The translations under genes and the position numbers were made by a program. DNA of 64,000 nucleotides from Helopsaltes ochotensis (taxonomy: Eukaryota > Chordata > Aves > Passeriformes > Locustellidae). Below the pieces are notes generated by a model. The model worked only from the letters and a program-made list of their open reading frames with translations. It was not told where the DNA came from and searched no databases. Positions within the stretch are counted from its first letter, which is position 1; each line of letters begins with the position of its first letter. Below are positions 39,201 to 54,200 of this stretch, piece by piece. The stretch covers positions 1,589,900-1,653,899 of the forward strand of contig VXBM01000043.1 of NCBI GenBank assembly GCA_013400155.1. The letters are read 5' to 3'.

Positions 39201-42200
39201 TTGAGTCAAGACATTCAGCCTTTGTTTTGACTCTTATTCTGTAGCCAAAAAAAATGTAACAGTTTACCAGGTACAAACTTTGTTGTCAGCTAAATCCATT
39301 AGCTATATCAAATAATAATTGCTAAAATGAACCTTTTAATAACAAATATAATCAGTATTTGCCAGAACTGTTGGTTCTGGTTTCATGTGACAACTCCTGG
39401 GTATGTAGTGCAAAACATTGTTTTTCCTTTCATAATTGAACAAAACTCCGATTGTTGAGATACTACTTGAGTACTTATTGCTTGAGTCTCTTATTTTGGT
39501 TTGAAGACTTGGAGATTTGAGGAGAAAAATTAGATGATATTGGTTTGATCATCACAAATTTATTTTATTAATTTTTAATAGCTTTCTGAAATAGAGAAAT
39601 GCAAACAAATACTATACAAGACCTTACCGATAACTACGTTTTTGTGACCATTTTGAATATAATTTTGGGGAATTACTTATTAGAATTTGAATTTTAATAA
39701 TGACAAGTACAAATACTTCCGCTTTCTCAAATTTTAGCCTTTTTTTTGGTTTTGGGTAACTATATATTTTCCCAAAGTAATTTTTAAGTAATCTTACTGA
39801 GGAAGAAAACCCTGGATTTGAATTTGTTGCCAAATAGGAGCTTGCTGAAAATGAACTATCTTCACCAATGCCTGTAGGAGTGGATATGAGTGACAGGGTA
39901 TCTTCATTCTAGATCTGAATTTGTAAAAGGTTATGGAAGGGAAACTGAAAGCAAGAAGGAAGGTAACATAAGGAGGCACTTAACCCTCAGTTTATCTGTT
40001 GGATGGTGCCATCTTTCTGAATACTATTAATTCTGCTGGCTCTTTTGGGTGCCTGCATAGCCACAGCTTCATTTTTTACTGTGACTTTTCCGTGAAATTG
40101 CTGGTTTTGAACACCAAGGGTCATGCCTAAATTGAGACAGCAATTCACAGATGACTTGTTTTAACACCGATTAGTACTTGACTTAAAGCAGATCTGGTTT
40201 TTTAGTCAGTTCAGCTGAAGGGGTCAGCTGATATTCAGTGCAGCAGCACTTCAGTTGAACACCCATGTGGTTCTTTATTCACACCTCATTTATATTTATA
40301 TGGCTCTTATATTTGCTCTGGCTCCCATTGCAGAAGTTAGAATTCCGTATTTCTGTTTTAAAAACAAGAATCATCAGAGGATTGTCACTGCCACCTTATA
40401 AAATTCGGTGTGCACATCAGCTTTTACAGCAAATCTGGATCTGAAGCCAACAGGAAGGAAACTAAGTGTAAGAAGGTCCATCTTTTCCGAAAGTCATGTG
40501 CAGTTCTGGAGAATTTCCCAGTGGGCATGAGTGAGAGCTGGGCCCTCACAGCAGCCAGGACTATTTGTGAGCAACTTAAAAGAAATAGCTTCTGTTCTGT
40601 CTTCCCCATCCCACTTTCATATAAAAAAAGGCGACATTGGAAATTCTGCAGTTCCTCCTTTAGAGGATGACAGAAGTTTGAGAGCTGGTGAATTGCTCAG
40701 ATACAGCTGTAATTGCTTCTGTATTAATTCTGTATCAGTGTATTAATGGTAGATTTAAAATTCAGCTGCTAAAATGTGCTTACTTTTACTCTGAAATGTA
40801 CTGATCTTTTTAAAATTATTTTTCAGGTTAACAAACAGAAATATTATTCACAAAATGCCTGAATGGACTCTCATTGCTATTGTTTTGTTATCTATGTAAG
40901 TATCCTTAAATGTCAAATACACTTATGTGCAACTGCCTTATTAGCCTATTGGAACAAGATGTAATTTTCAGGTAGAAGAAAAGAAAGATTTCATGGAACT
41001 AACTGTGGAATCCACAGAAATAATTCTTTCATGCAAATGAACGAAAATTTCTTGACAAAACAGAATTGTCCCCCTTGCATCAAATGTTATCAGTGGACAA
41101 ATTTACATTAAAAAAAGAAAAGCTAAGCTTTAGGGGGTTTTAAAGAGGCCTTGCAGGATGAAGTAGAAGTATAATTCAGCCTTTTCCATTTGCTGCTGAC
41201 ATACATTGTTCCCCTGTCTGACATTAGGACAAAATGACATGTATATCGCGTTATTTGGATTTGGCATAACTGTTAGGCTTTTCATTTCTCATTTTGCTTC
41301 TAATTTCCTAAAAGGTTTCACTTCTATAATTAAACTCAAATTATTTCTATAAAGATATGTGTGCTTCTAAATAGGTATAAGTATTCTAGCAAACTTTTTT
41401 TAGAGGGGAAGTCTCTTTTAGCGGGAGAATTCCTCCCAAGGAATACTGGGACCCAGTATTTTATTTTTATGAGGATTAGCTTTGTTGGTTAAGATTACAA
41501 TACTACATTGCCTACAGTCCTCCTTAGCTTTGTTTTACTTACGGTGGAATTAAATTCTTTACAGTTATTTCCCTAACGGGAAGCCTGATTGTGTTACAGC
41601 ATCTTTCAGTAAACTTCTACACAGAGGCATGATTTATAAAAGCTGTATTCATATGCCTTAAGTGAGTTCCATAATTTGTATTTTGCAAATTCCTGTACGT
41701 TTCTGGAGTTAGAGACACAAACTTTGCAGTGTGTTAAACAGACACTAATTTGTATTAAAAGGTGAACTAATGTTAAATGTTTAAGAAATCACTGGTGGTT
41801 TCACAGTGTCAGGCTCTGCCTTCCATTAGGGTTAAACCATCAACCATTCTTTGTGTGTCTTGAGCTTGAATTACGAGACTGCAAAAATCCTTATTCCAGA
41901 GTTTGTTCATTACTGCGCTGCTGCTGCTTCTTTTGGGCTTCCTGGGTCACTGGAGCCCGTAGGACAGAGAGGTACTTACAGGCATTCACAGGTCAGGAAG
42001 TACTGTAGGCCAGCCTCATGGCATGCCCAGCACTGCACTTACTTTCCTTGATATTTCTTCAGTCTGACACATTGTTCTGGCTCTGCTGTCCCAAGGAAGA
42101 CGGTACCAGCAGGCATTAGAGCAGGCTTCAGCGAGCCTTACATCTGTGTCACCCAGCCAGATACCGCTCAAATGATTCATTAAATCAGAACACAGAAAGT

Positions 42201-45200
42201 AACTTTACTTGAATGCCTTGGCATAAATTTTTTATCAACTATAAGAACAAATCTTTTGTCATTTTTACTATATATTCTTATGGTTGAATTGGTAATTTGT
42301 GAAACAGATCTTATGAATTTTTCAAGTAGTTTCCGTACAGTTAAGGAAATGGTGTCCCTTTTTGATCAGAAGTTAAAATATGTAGCCGGTGTCTGCATAT
42401 GATGAGCTGTAAATGTTTACATAAGTAATGATTGTTTTACAGCTGCTTTAAAATGTTATACAAGTAGTAGGCAGTCCTGGTAGCAGTCAGTATAAGAGAA
42501 CCAAGTCTCTTTTTACCTTTACTTACTAAAGGTCCATCCCTAAAGAAATAAATTGTATTTGATCATAAAAATGAGTGGATTTTTATTTATAATATTAGTG
42601 AAATCATAAATAAAACCTCTGCTGATTTCTGCTTACTGTAAGGTTCTTGCAAGCTCATGATCTTGAGATTTTTAACAACTTCTCTCAGCTGCCTCTTAGG
42701 AGAGAATGTGGAAGAATGTAGGTGGGATAGAATGAGTGTTAAGGTTCCTCTAATAAGATGATGCATGTTGCATTATTTCCAGAAGGATTAAAGTAGAAAA
42801 GTTAATTATTTGGAAATTCTAATCAAGCTTGAGTATTTAGTGGAAGCCAGGGCTGTGCAGAGAAAGGCTGCTGAGGATCTGGACAACCCCTCACAGGTTC
42901 TCATTCAGACCCTTTCTCACCTCCTGCAGTCTGCCAAGGAACTTGTCATATATTGCTAATAATTCTCATAAAAAGAATTACACCTTATTTAAGTCTTCTT
43001 CCTTAACTGTACTGAGACATTATGTACATTGTAGGACATCTAATGTTATACAGATCATAGAGTTGTGTGGGGCCTGAGTCAGAGAGGGTCTTTAGTAGCT
43101 TCAGTCACACTTTCACATTTATTCACAGTTCTTGACTGGTTTCAGATACAGGACGACCATTTTACTGCCAACACTAACCAGTAAATCTGCATAAGCAACA
43201 TCCTGGTAGAGGATCATGCTTCCTCTTCCCAGATGAGTGTCAGACTAAAAAAAATGGTGTAGGGATTGCTTTTTTTAGAGTGAGCATTGGTTTCAAGGTA
43301 TACCTCAAAAAAATCTAATACTTTACATATTTTTTTGTTTCGTATTAAAGGGGGCAAGGTTGTTTTGTTTCAAGTAGCAACTGTTGGACTTTGCTTGCAC
43401 CCTATTTTGTGCATCAATGTTGTGGCTCACCACTTCCTTCTCAAACATATATGGCTAGTATGTGCTGAGGACCTGGTGTATTTAACTTCAGAGTGCACTT
43501 TCAGAGTGCCCCAGCCCTTTTTGTGATAAGGTACTGGACAGAATAACTGTTAGCATTACCACTGTATTAAATTCTAGTGTATTATGGTATGATCATGCTC
43601 TCCTCTCTTTGTTTGAGTATGTGTATTAACTCTCTGTAGGATACACCATGATGGATATCATAAAGGGCTAATTTTGTTGCTTAAATTAGACTCTAGGTAC
43701 ACTTCATAGTCTGCAGGTCCTTGAAATGCTGCTGATAGTACTTACATGCCCTTGAGTCTACTGACTACTAAAGAAGCCTGGGTTTCTCATTCATTGAAAT
43801 AAAGTGCCTGGAACTGGACAGTGTGGCATGTCTAAAAGTATAAAATGTTGGAGATTTCAACAGTGGAGTATTTTCTGTTCTTAGTGAACAGTTGGATTTA
43901 TTCAATCAAATTATTGTATAAAATATGAACACAGCCAGTCTCTGCCTTTATTGAAAATCTAGCCTGAGGCACTCCTATGAATGTAGCACACTCAGCAATG
44001 CTGAATTGACCTTGTTAGAGTACACTTTGACAGCCAGAGATTTATGTTCAAACAGTGGTGTTCATGCCTGTCGTGGAGTGGATGACTCTTAAAAATTATC
44101 TGTACATCAAATTTCTTAATTATTTTTAATTTGTAGTAATTTTGGCATTGGTAGATTTTGGTTTCCTCCTGTTACATTGTTTAGTATGTTAAATTGCATT
44201 TTTTGTTCTAGTAATAATAGCTGTTTTATAATGTGCTGTAAACTAGAATGCAGAAGTTGCATCTTTTTCTGCTGAAGAACTTTGCAAGGTACCAAATGAA
44301 GCAGATAAATAGATATAAATACAGTAGTTCAAGAAAGAATGGAGAAAGCAGTGGGAAGATTGGTTGCTATACAAGCGTGGGCACTTTCTGTTTTTAGTGT
44401 ATACCCCTGGCACAGACTAATGGAAAGCTTTCAAGATATTTTCAGGAAATGTCTGCTTTCATCTTACTTATCTGAGCTGGCTGGTTCCAGTGAACTGTGG
44501 TCAGCTTCATCTGCAAAGCCTATGCAAGAGGTTTCCCCGCTAAAAGCTTTGAAGCATTTCAAAATGTTCTGGGATTAGTTTATAAGCATTTGGCTGCAGT
44601 ATTTAAACAAACTCAAAATGACCATGATCACTAAACAAAAGCCATCATTATATGTGTGCAGCCACTTTAGATAAATGTGTCATGTGGAGATGTACTCTAG
44701 AGGTTTACTCTCTTGGACATAACAGTTCAGGAACTGGAGAATCTTGGGTTCAAGTACGTGTTTTTACTCCTCTGCACATGAGAGCACATCTATTGCTCAG
44801 CACTGACATTTCTAAATCATTTTAAGAGGAATTTAGATGTTTCTGATATCACTACTGTGTTCTTATCTGAAAGTGTGTGAATGTTTGAAATGTATGAATC
44901 TAATGTACAAATACATATAAGATATGAATCAGACTTGCAGAGGGACGCTTTTTCCTACAAAAACCACATACAAGTCAGCTGGATGATATTTGATTTAGTG
45001 TATCTGATGATGGAAGTTTGGTTTCAGCTGAGAAAAATCATTTATCATTAACCTAGAAATGTAATTGTTTGCCATTTTGAAACAGAGCTGAGCTTGCAGG
45101 GCCAAGAATCCAAAGAGTCTTTTTATAAAAGCATTTGAATATGGTTATAGTGTTGTGTATATCTTTAGAGTTATATTATTTTGTGAAATAGAGAAAAGTC

Positions 45201-48200
45201 AACTCTATCTTAATGCATTAAAACATTTCTTCTTCCCTTTTCTCTTAATTTTAGGCTGTCATTTGGTAAGTGTGAATTCAAATAGATTTTCTGTTAAGCA
45301 GTTCTTAAGGCTTTTAAGCGTTTTTTTCTATTAAACTTGCTTCCTTATCAACAGTTTCTAAGCAAACTTGAAGCTGCTTCTTTGGCATATTGTGGACGTG
45401 ATCAATATTATCTTAGTTCTTTCTGGCATGTTCCAGTATTATTACTTAGGAAACACACACAGAACAGTACCATGAGGGATTTCAGTGTTGTTAATTGGGA
45501 TATTAGTCAGTGCCAACTTTAAAATCACTTAAGTATCTTCCTCCTTCATAAGGGAGAAAACAGAAGAAACCTTAACAGTTTCCAAGAAGGTGTTTCTCCT
45601 AGAACAAAACCCCCACTGTTGCTGCAGTGATGTTACATAGGAAGTAACACCGTGAATCTCATTGCAGCCCATATAGCTGCAGTCTTTTCCATGCTGCTCT
45701 TCTCATGGGTAGCCTCCTAAATGGGATATTTGCATGTGGTGTGTAACTTTCATGTATGTTCAGCACAAACTCTCTGAGTCCAGGGTAGTTTGTTCCTCTT
45801 TACAGTGCTGGAGCTTGGCTTCATCAGCAGGAGTGGAGCCTTAGCACACGCTGCATCCTGGACTCCTGCTGCATGGCTTGAGGAGGGTTGGCTCAGAAAG
45901 CTGCCATCTCTGCACCTGCCAGCTCTGCTGCCCAGTGCAAGGAGGAGCAGGGGCATGGCTGTCTGCCAAGTGTCTTGGAAATCCCTCCAAGAGATAGAAA
46001 TCTGCATGTTCCCAGCAGCTGTATGTGTGGGCATTCAGACTGACATCATGCACAACCAGCAGAGCTGGTGTGCAAAGTGCATCACCAGCTATAAATTGTC
46101 CTTCCCGGTGGTGTTCTGACAAATCTTTTTGTTAAAATCTAGAAAGACTTCTATGTGAAACACCATTTTGGGTGATCTGCTTCAGTCTGTTGCCAACTTT
46201 ATTTCCAAATATACTTGTGAATTAAGAATATGGTAGTAGGGAAAGTACTTTATTCTGAGTTGTTGTTGTTGCCACTTGTGTTTCAAGCTCAGACACAGCG
46301 TGTTAGATTTCAGAAGGCTGCTTCAGCATATTGACTCACTGGGGAGCTGACTTGGTCAGCCGAGTTCATGTCCCATTGAACTTTATGCCACAACTATGAT
46401 CAAGCAGATGGAAAAATTGCCCAGAGAGAGAACTATTTTAAATTGATGATGGTTTTTTAAAAGGTATACATTTAGAAGATTTCTTTTGCAATGTCATGAG
46501 TTTTCTCCTTCCATAATCAATGCTTTGCTTATTGGAAGTCATGTCCTAAGTAGTACAATAGCACAGAATAGTTGCATAGAAAAAGTTGTATAGTAGTAAT
46601 ATAGACAGCTCTGAACTAATGCTGCAAGTAAGACATTAGCCATTCACATTAACAGCTGCCCTAAACTTAGTTTTAAACTAAATGTGTTTCAACTTCATCC
46701 ACTGAGCAAACTGAAATGTTCATGTTTCAACTGAATCCAGCAACTATAGCCCTATGAAAATATACTTCCTTCCTCATTAATAATTAATCTTAATACATTC
46801 AATGCAAACATTTTTTTTATCATGAAAGACTACCCATCTGTTAAAAGAAAAACATGACTGGCACACACTTGAATCTTTTCTATTCGGAGTTTTAATTTTA
46901 TCTTAGTTAACTTTGTAAAGAACAGCCTACTTTAGTGGGGATACGACATATAAGCAGTGTTTTTGGCTAACAGAAAACTTCATTGTAAGACAGAAATCCG
47001 TGTTAATTTGGCTTGTTTCTGAAACAAAAAAATGTAGAGATGCACGTCACTGGAAAGGCTAGTATAGATTCCTGTCATGTGATCTCCAGGTATTTTGTAC
47101 CAGAAGAGTTTTTAGCACGGATTCTGGATTAATGTGTTTGGTTCCATGCAGGCAGTCAAAATGGTACATCTAGTAGGCTGAATGGTGTGTCCTATTCCTC
47201 TTTAGCACTGATATAAATTGTACCCAAAGCAGAAGTACTGTATTCCTTAACTCTTCTGGAACCCTTATAACAGAAAAACTTCATAAAAAATCCCTGTGAA
47301 AGAGCAGTATTGTTTGAAGATGTAATCATTCCTCCTTTATGATACTTGATGCAGATTTTGGAATGTAAAACCTTACAGCACTAAACAGGGTGTCCAGAAA
47401 GGCAGTATTTCATTCCCGAAATTGTAGTTTCCTTTGTCATATTGCTGTTAAAAATGTCAGGCTTGACATGATAGACGATCTTTTTCTGTGAAGTGTATAA
47501 TGGTTTTTAAGGAAGAAGAATCCTAAAGGTGATTAAAAACGCTAAAAAAGCTGCCTTATGATTGAATTATGTCTTAGAAAATAAACTTATTTGAATGATT
47601 GAGCTATTATAATTTGCTTGGATTAACAGTGCTTCACAGCACTGTCTATGTCAGTTGGGGGAAATAGATGCATTTTATTTTTCATATCAATAATGTTAGA
47701 TTGGAGAATATTATTGGTGCTATAGTATTCCACAGTGATCAGGAATAAACTAAAAATTACTCAGATGCATGAAAATTTGGAGGGGAGAGGAGAAGATTAA
47801 TTTAGAGAGGAGCCTAATTATTTTTATGTGATAATTGGTAGTGGGCAGTAGACTGATGGAGACTTGGTTTTGTGTCCTGATACTGTAGGAATCAAATGCA
47901 AAGGCAGTTTGTACTTCTCATTACTTCTTACTTTACTTCTTGAGATACAAAAACATTTTGACACCCAGTAGCACTCATCCAGTCTGGCAATTAAGTTCTG
48001 ACCTGAAGTGAGATGTTAACAGTGAAGGCAAAAATGTACAGTTTTTCTGAAATGTTTTCCTTTCATATTTATGAAAACAGAAAAATACAGCTTCTTTTGG
48101 GAAGGAAGAAAGGAAATGCATTATCACCCAAAGATGATGCATAAAGTGTTTCTCTGGACAGTGAGCTATGATAAAGCTCCCAGAATTTAGAGACAATCCA

Positions 48201-51200
48201 AGCCAGTGGATTTGGCATCAGGGCAGGTGGCTCTTTTTACACGTGTACAATTAAAATAAATACTGGGGATAAGAAGACTGCAACCAGTCAATTAACCAGA
48301 ATGTTGTGTAAGTAAACATAATCATATCTTCATAAAATTTTGACTGGCACAATAAAAAGAATCTAGAACAATTATGTCTGCAGCAGTACATGTTCACTTC
48401 CCATTCCTCCCCACCAGAAAAGTGTGCTTTAATTGGCTGGTAGCAAACATAACCAACCAGCATGTGGAAGCTTATTGCAGAAACTGCGAAGTGTGTATGT
48501 GTAATTTCATACTGTAGGGTACAAAACCAGCATCAGTGCAAGAAAGTGCAGCTGCTTGGTTGTTTAGAGGCTTGAGATGCCAGCACATTTCATTTTGATG
48601 TATGCCACACACCCTATGTTTCAGAGAAATGCACATTTCACTCTCTCTTCCTCTGTCCATCTGAACATCCTAAGAAGACATTGAATAGATCTAATAAATT
48701 CATCATAAAACTCAGTATTGCTGAGATGAGGTACTATTTTTTTAAAAAGTTAAAGAATAGTTGTGATTTGTCTGGCTCTTCATATTTGTTCCAAACCTCA
48801 CTACGTATTCTGCTGATTTTAGACATATATTTAGTTCAGTGTACTTTCACAAATCAGTGTTCATAGTGCTCTTCTGCTGTAGAGCTGGTAAGATTGAGAT
48901 TAAGGGTAGAAAAGTGATTTGCTGGATATCATCAAGCCAGTAGTAGATTAGGAAATAAAACAAGCAGGAAAAGGGTTTGGGGTTTGTTTTGGTTTTGGTT
49001 TGTTTGTTTCTTAAACCTACTGTGTGCTGTTATTTCTGAGAAAAGATGCTTAAGAATCCACAACTTTGGGGGATTTCTAAGAACCTCATTTTGAGAGGTC
49101 CAAAACCATGCTGGCATTTCTTTTCAAAATTGGGAAAAACAAGTAGAAGAGCGTTGAGGTTGTTATGCTTAAATTCTGAATAAAAAAAATTTGGACACAG
49201 TGTAAGCAAGACTATTCCTAGCATGTTTCTTTACTCAGCTGCATTATTCCAGGTGCTTGATCTGTACACTGGACTGTAATCAAGTTACAATGTTAAAAAA
49301 GTTGTGAAACTAAACTATGATCAATTTTATGATCATTGTTTCCCTAGTAACTGAGCACAGGTGAGTACATTTTATAAAGTCAAGTATTGACATTATTTAC
49401 CTAAGCATATTGCATTGTAGCTGTTTTAACTTACAGTAAGTCAGTATATTTTATTGTCTTTTTTGATTTTTTTTCTTCTTACATATCACTAAGGTAGTGA
49501 TTTGATAGCTGTATCCATATGTGGAAGAATGAAGTCCAGGACTTGCAAAAATGTATATATGTACAAAACAACATTTAATTCATAAAATATATTAGGTTTG
49601 AATATAAAGGCTTCTTTTAGATATTAAATTGTTCCACTGAATGTGCACAATAATTCATACAAAGGTGTGTATTTTACAAAGTATTTAAGAGGTTCAGGTT
49701 CTCAAAAGCTTACATTTTAGCATTCTTTAATCCAAGACTTATACCTGTGCTTAATTTTATGTAGCTAGTTAATCCAGATACACCAGTGGTATAGATTCCA
49801 GTATTTGAGAGGTGTCACAGGAACACCTTGTGGAACATAAAAAGAAAAAGAAGACTGAAAAGGATGAGAAGATCAATTTTAAAATAAATTTTAAATGTAC
49901 TAGAGTTAAAATTTTGACTAAGTTAAAGAAGAGGGGGAAATGGGAATAAATGATCAAACTGAGAAGTACCTTTGATCTGTCAGCTGGTTAGCAGGAAACA
50001 GTCTTCAAATAAATAGAGCTCCTTAAACAAAGCCTGTCCTTGAAATGTGTACATAAGAGAGTTAGAATTGTTAGTGAGAAACAGCTGATAGTGATTTCTT
50101 CTGGGTCCATATTAGGAACTTTTTTTTGCCTTGGCATTATGCTGATAAGTAAGGTAAAGTAAAAGTTTGTTAAATTGCACCCAGTTTTATAAACATTCTA
50201 ATGCTTTGTGTCTGTGAACTAACACTGTTAGTTCACAGACACATCTTTTGGAATATGGTAGACGTGTACCACACTCCGTATCTTTTTAGAAAATCATCCT
50301 GCAGTATCTGTTGTACAAAATAATGAAACAAAGTCTGATTTGCCAAACTTTGTAGAAGAGAACTTCGGATAAGAAACTATAGATGTGATTAAGCTGGTAT
50401 TGGTGCTTCCTTCGTCTTCTTGCCTTGCTCGAGGTGTTTCTAATCCACTGTTAAAGAAATCTGGAAGTGCTGTTTTGCATATAATTGCCCAAGTAATTGT
50501 TTTTTGCCAGACCTATATTATAGTTCTGTTGATGGCAGTGTTGGTAGTCATTTAAAAATGATTGTCTTTAAAAATAGATATCTGAAATATCACTATAAGA
50601 GGAGGCAAATAGAACCATTCCATATTATTATTGTGGGTCGTGGAATTCTTATCGCTCCCATTGTTATTAACATAATATTTCTGGAGTATTGGCTGTCACC
50701 TTTCTCATTAGACAGGATAAGCCTGGGTTAAAAACAGCAATCACAGAGTACTTCATGAAGCCAAGTGCTTTGTGTTACAGGATAAGCATAATGCTAGCAA
50801 AATTCTTGCAGGCAATATGATGTCATTTTCCACCTGCTGAATGTTAGTTCCTTTCCTGGTCAACTGCTGAGGGAACTGACTCTATTCTGTGTGTGCATAT
50901 ATAAGGCAAGAGACTTGCTCAGGAGGAACATTGTGGGAGTGATGCTGTGTTGAGAAAACCCAGTGGAAAGGTTAAAATAATTGTACAAAGCAATAAACTT
51001 CTAAATTTTGTCTCAGCTGAATAGAAATTGTTGCTATTGTGTTTATGTGCCATTGGTCAGTCACGAGGACCTGAAATATGGGAATAGTAAGAAATGCTAT
51101 TTTCTAGTTATTTTCTGAGAAGAGTTGTATTATATACTTAATTATGTTGCGGCAGAATAGTATGAATTACGTGAACAGAATATTTCAGATCCTTAGCTAA

Positions 51201-54200
51201 TTTTTGAGGCATTTAAAATTTTTTTGCCGCTAATTGTCCATAGAATGTACATTCTAAGGCATGTTGCCTGCAAGTATACAATGTACAGATCTGATACAAA
51301 TAGCACCAAATGGCTGTACTGAATTGTCACATCATATGATGAAATACCACCATGAGTTCTTTGAACACATTCTTTTGGGTGTTCCTTTGCATTAAACCTT
51401 TACTTTGCCTGTAAAATTAATTACTGTCCTAATGATAAAAATTTCATTTATATATGAAAAAGTTTTTTACTTGTCCTTCATTAGAAGTCAATGGTCATCT
51501 ATCTTACAAAAGTTAATACTTTGAGGACAGTCTGAATTTACTTGAGTTTTTTTCCTTTTCTGTGTCTTTTTGTATCAGTGCAACATACTATAATTTTTTT
51601 CATTTCAGGATCTTTGTAGTTATACAGCTGTTTGTATAAATAACAACTAGCAGCTGATGGAGTGATCCTTAACTTTCAAGAGAGATGAAGAAAGTGGCAT
51701 AAACAACACATCCTGATATTCATGCAAATTGTTTGTTTGTTAGGTTAAAAAAAAACAAACCCAAAGGTCCAGAACATTTGCATTTTCTTAAATCCATTTA
51801 AAATTAATAATTTCTGTACCTGATATGTCTATGGCCTCAACTCTTCTCTTCTGCATAGTTTAGTTAAAACATTTAAATGCCTTAAAAAATTTCCTTATGC
51901 AGCATAATGGAAGAACAAAAGTTGAACTCTCATATGAAGGGAAAGACAAGAAATGACTTCTCATATGGAATGTTAGAGTAGAGCCTGCAAAGTATTTTGC
52001 AAATATCCACTGAGCTTCCAAAGCCCTTGTGAGGAGAGCACGGTGTGACATGAGGGAGCAGGGCCTGCCCCAGTCCCTGCTCTGTCCTAGGCTAAGCCCT
52101 GCAGCTTTAGCCCTGCCCCAGCCTGTTCTCTCAATAGCCAGTGGCCTGTTTTGATACTATTAATTCCATGGGGGGGAGAGGGTAGGGGCAAGAAGGGAAG
52201 AAAGAAAAGCAGATCCATTGTCCTTTTTTTCACATGATAGCAAGCAGTTCCATCAAATGCTCAGGTAAGTCCTGCTACTGTTAGAAAGGCTTTCCTTTTA
52301 CTGTTAGCTGTTATCCATCTGGCTACACCACAAGTGAAATGTTGGCCCCATTAAAAGCGAATGGAAGTTGACTTGCATCTGGACAACAAGTATATGAAAA
52401 ATGGGTGTGAAAGGTGAACTTTACATGAAGAAAAAATGTATTTTGCTTAACTATATACATAAACATCTATCAAAGAACATATTTATTGAAGAGACTTGTA
52501 GAAGCTGCATAGGAAAAAATTAACATAGTGGAAACAATTAACAAAGTTAGCTTTTGAATGAACCTTAATTTTTGTTGTATACTTGGATTATGTGGGAATT
52601 CCAGCCGTTGATTTTGAATCACTGTAGGTAGCATTGATTTAAATGTAGTGGACAAGAATTTAAAGGATGAATAATTTAGTTTCTGTTGCCACCAGAGGAT
52701 TAAAGTGCTGGATTCTGTGGACAAGTCAGTACACAATAATGAAAGGAAGTTAAATAATAAATAAAACATAAGTTGCACTTCAGTTACAAAATTCTTGTCT
52801 TTATGATGAGAATAGGATCTTCAGGCTATATTTAAAACTAGACCAGAAGTGGCTTTTATATCTCAGTAAGAAAATTGCCTGTTTATTTTTGTCAGTTATT
52901 GCTGTTCAATACTGTGGGCTTTAGAATATTTTATCTTTCATTAAGAAAGTATAATACAAAAATATATTGGGGGAGATTACAGAAAACTGCCCCTAAATGC
53001 CAGTTTCCTCTTTGATTGGATATGGTAACAAAAGGCCCCAAACTAGAGACTACTTTAATTGCAGAGTTACAAGTGACGTTGATCATAATTACTTTTTCCC
53101 AGTACTAGTACAGTTTAATTTAAAAGACTCAATTCCAAAGATATAATTAAATACTTTTGCATCTTGTTTGTAAGTAAGATGCTTCCAGTTCAAGATTGTC
53201 TGTCAAATATTAATGTGTTCTAATGGAAATTTTTCACTCTGGAGACAGCCTTTTGCTTTTAAGGGTTTGGGGTTTTTTAATGTTGAGTTTTTAAAATCAC
53301 GCTCAAACTAAAGTTATAAGAAACAAGTAGCGGTTTGGGGTTTTTTCACTGGAACTGTGAACATAACAGCTAAATTACATAAGCTAAGGCTGTCATATTT
53401 TCTAGTTTCTGAGCATATGTTTAAACATAGTAATTAAGTGTAACCATTTAATTACACCAAAGTTAATGATTTTTTTTAAGCTCCCTGGTGTTGCATCTTT
53501 ATCTTACATCTAGACTCATGGTGTGCTCCAGATCAGCTTTCTGTCCAATACTAACTACGGCCTGATGGATGTACCATGCTTTGGGATTTAAGATACTTTA
53601 TTAACAAAATTGCAGTCCCTAAACAAGTGTACTTTATCTAGTGAGATACTGGAAGTGAGAGATTCTACCTCAAATTAAGCACAAATTAAGCAGCAGCTAA
53701 TGTATCGTGAAGAACGTGGAAAATTACAGCAAAGGTTTCAACTTACTCTCTGTGCAAACGTCTGAGTGCCTTTGGGTGAGGATTCATGAAATGGATAAAT
53801 GGCAGCAAGTGCTGGAGTTCAGCTCATCAACTGAAGCACTGTTGCAAGTGATTGATACACGGCAGCGCTACAGTTGTATGCACAGGCAGATGGTCTGTGG
53901 GCTGCAATGCACATCCAATTCACTGAGTTTTATTGCTGATGTGGAACACTTGTTGGATTGACTCAGTCTAGCCAGTTGTCTTAAACAAAGCAATTGCTTT
54001 TGTTTAATTAGTTGTGTTGGAGACCTCCTTGAAAGCAATATAACCAAAATGGAATCTAAAAGTGTATTCTATAAAACTGCTACGTTAAAAGAAAGGCATT
54101 TCTGATTACTAATGTTTTTATTGCATTGCTAAGCCCATCAAATCTGTAACATAAGAGTAGTGCAAATATATTTGGAGTGTTAAAAAAAAAACACAACACA

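Noticed and set aside
43041..43110. Possible CR1-like wording (ATCATAGAGTTGTGTGGGGC)
   Set aside because: Too short and diverged to distinguish from chance.
45750..46122. Overlapping frames of 93-109 codons in RPAP2 intron 11
   Set aside because: Open on both strands in slightly GC-richer sequence, with no recognisable family, splice context or repeated motif.
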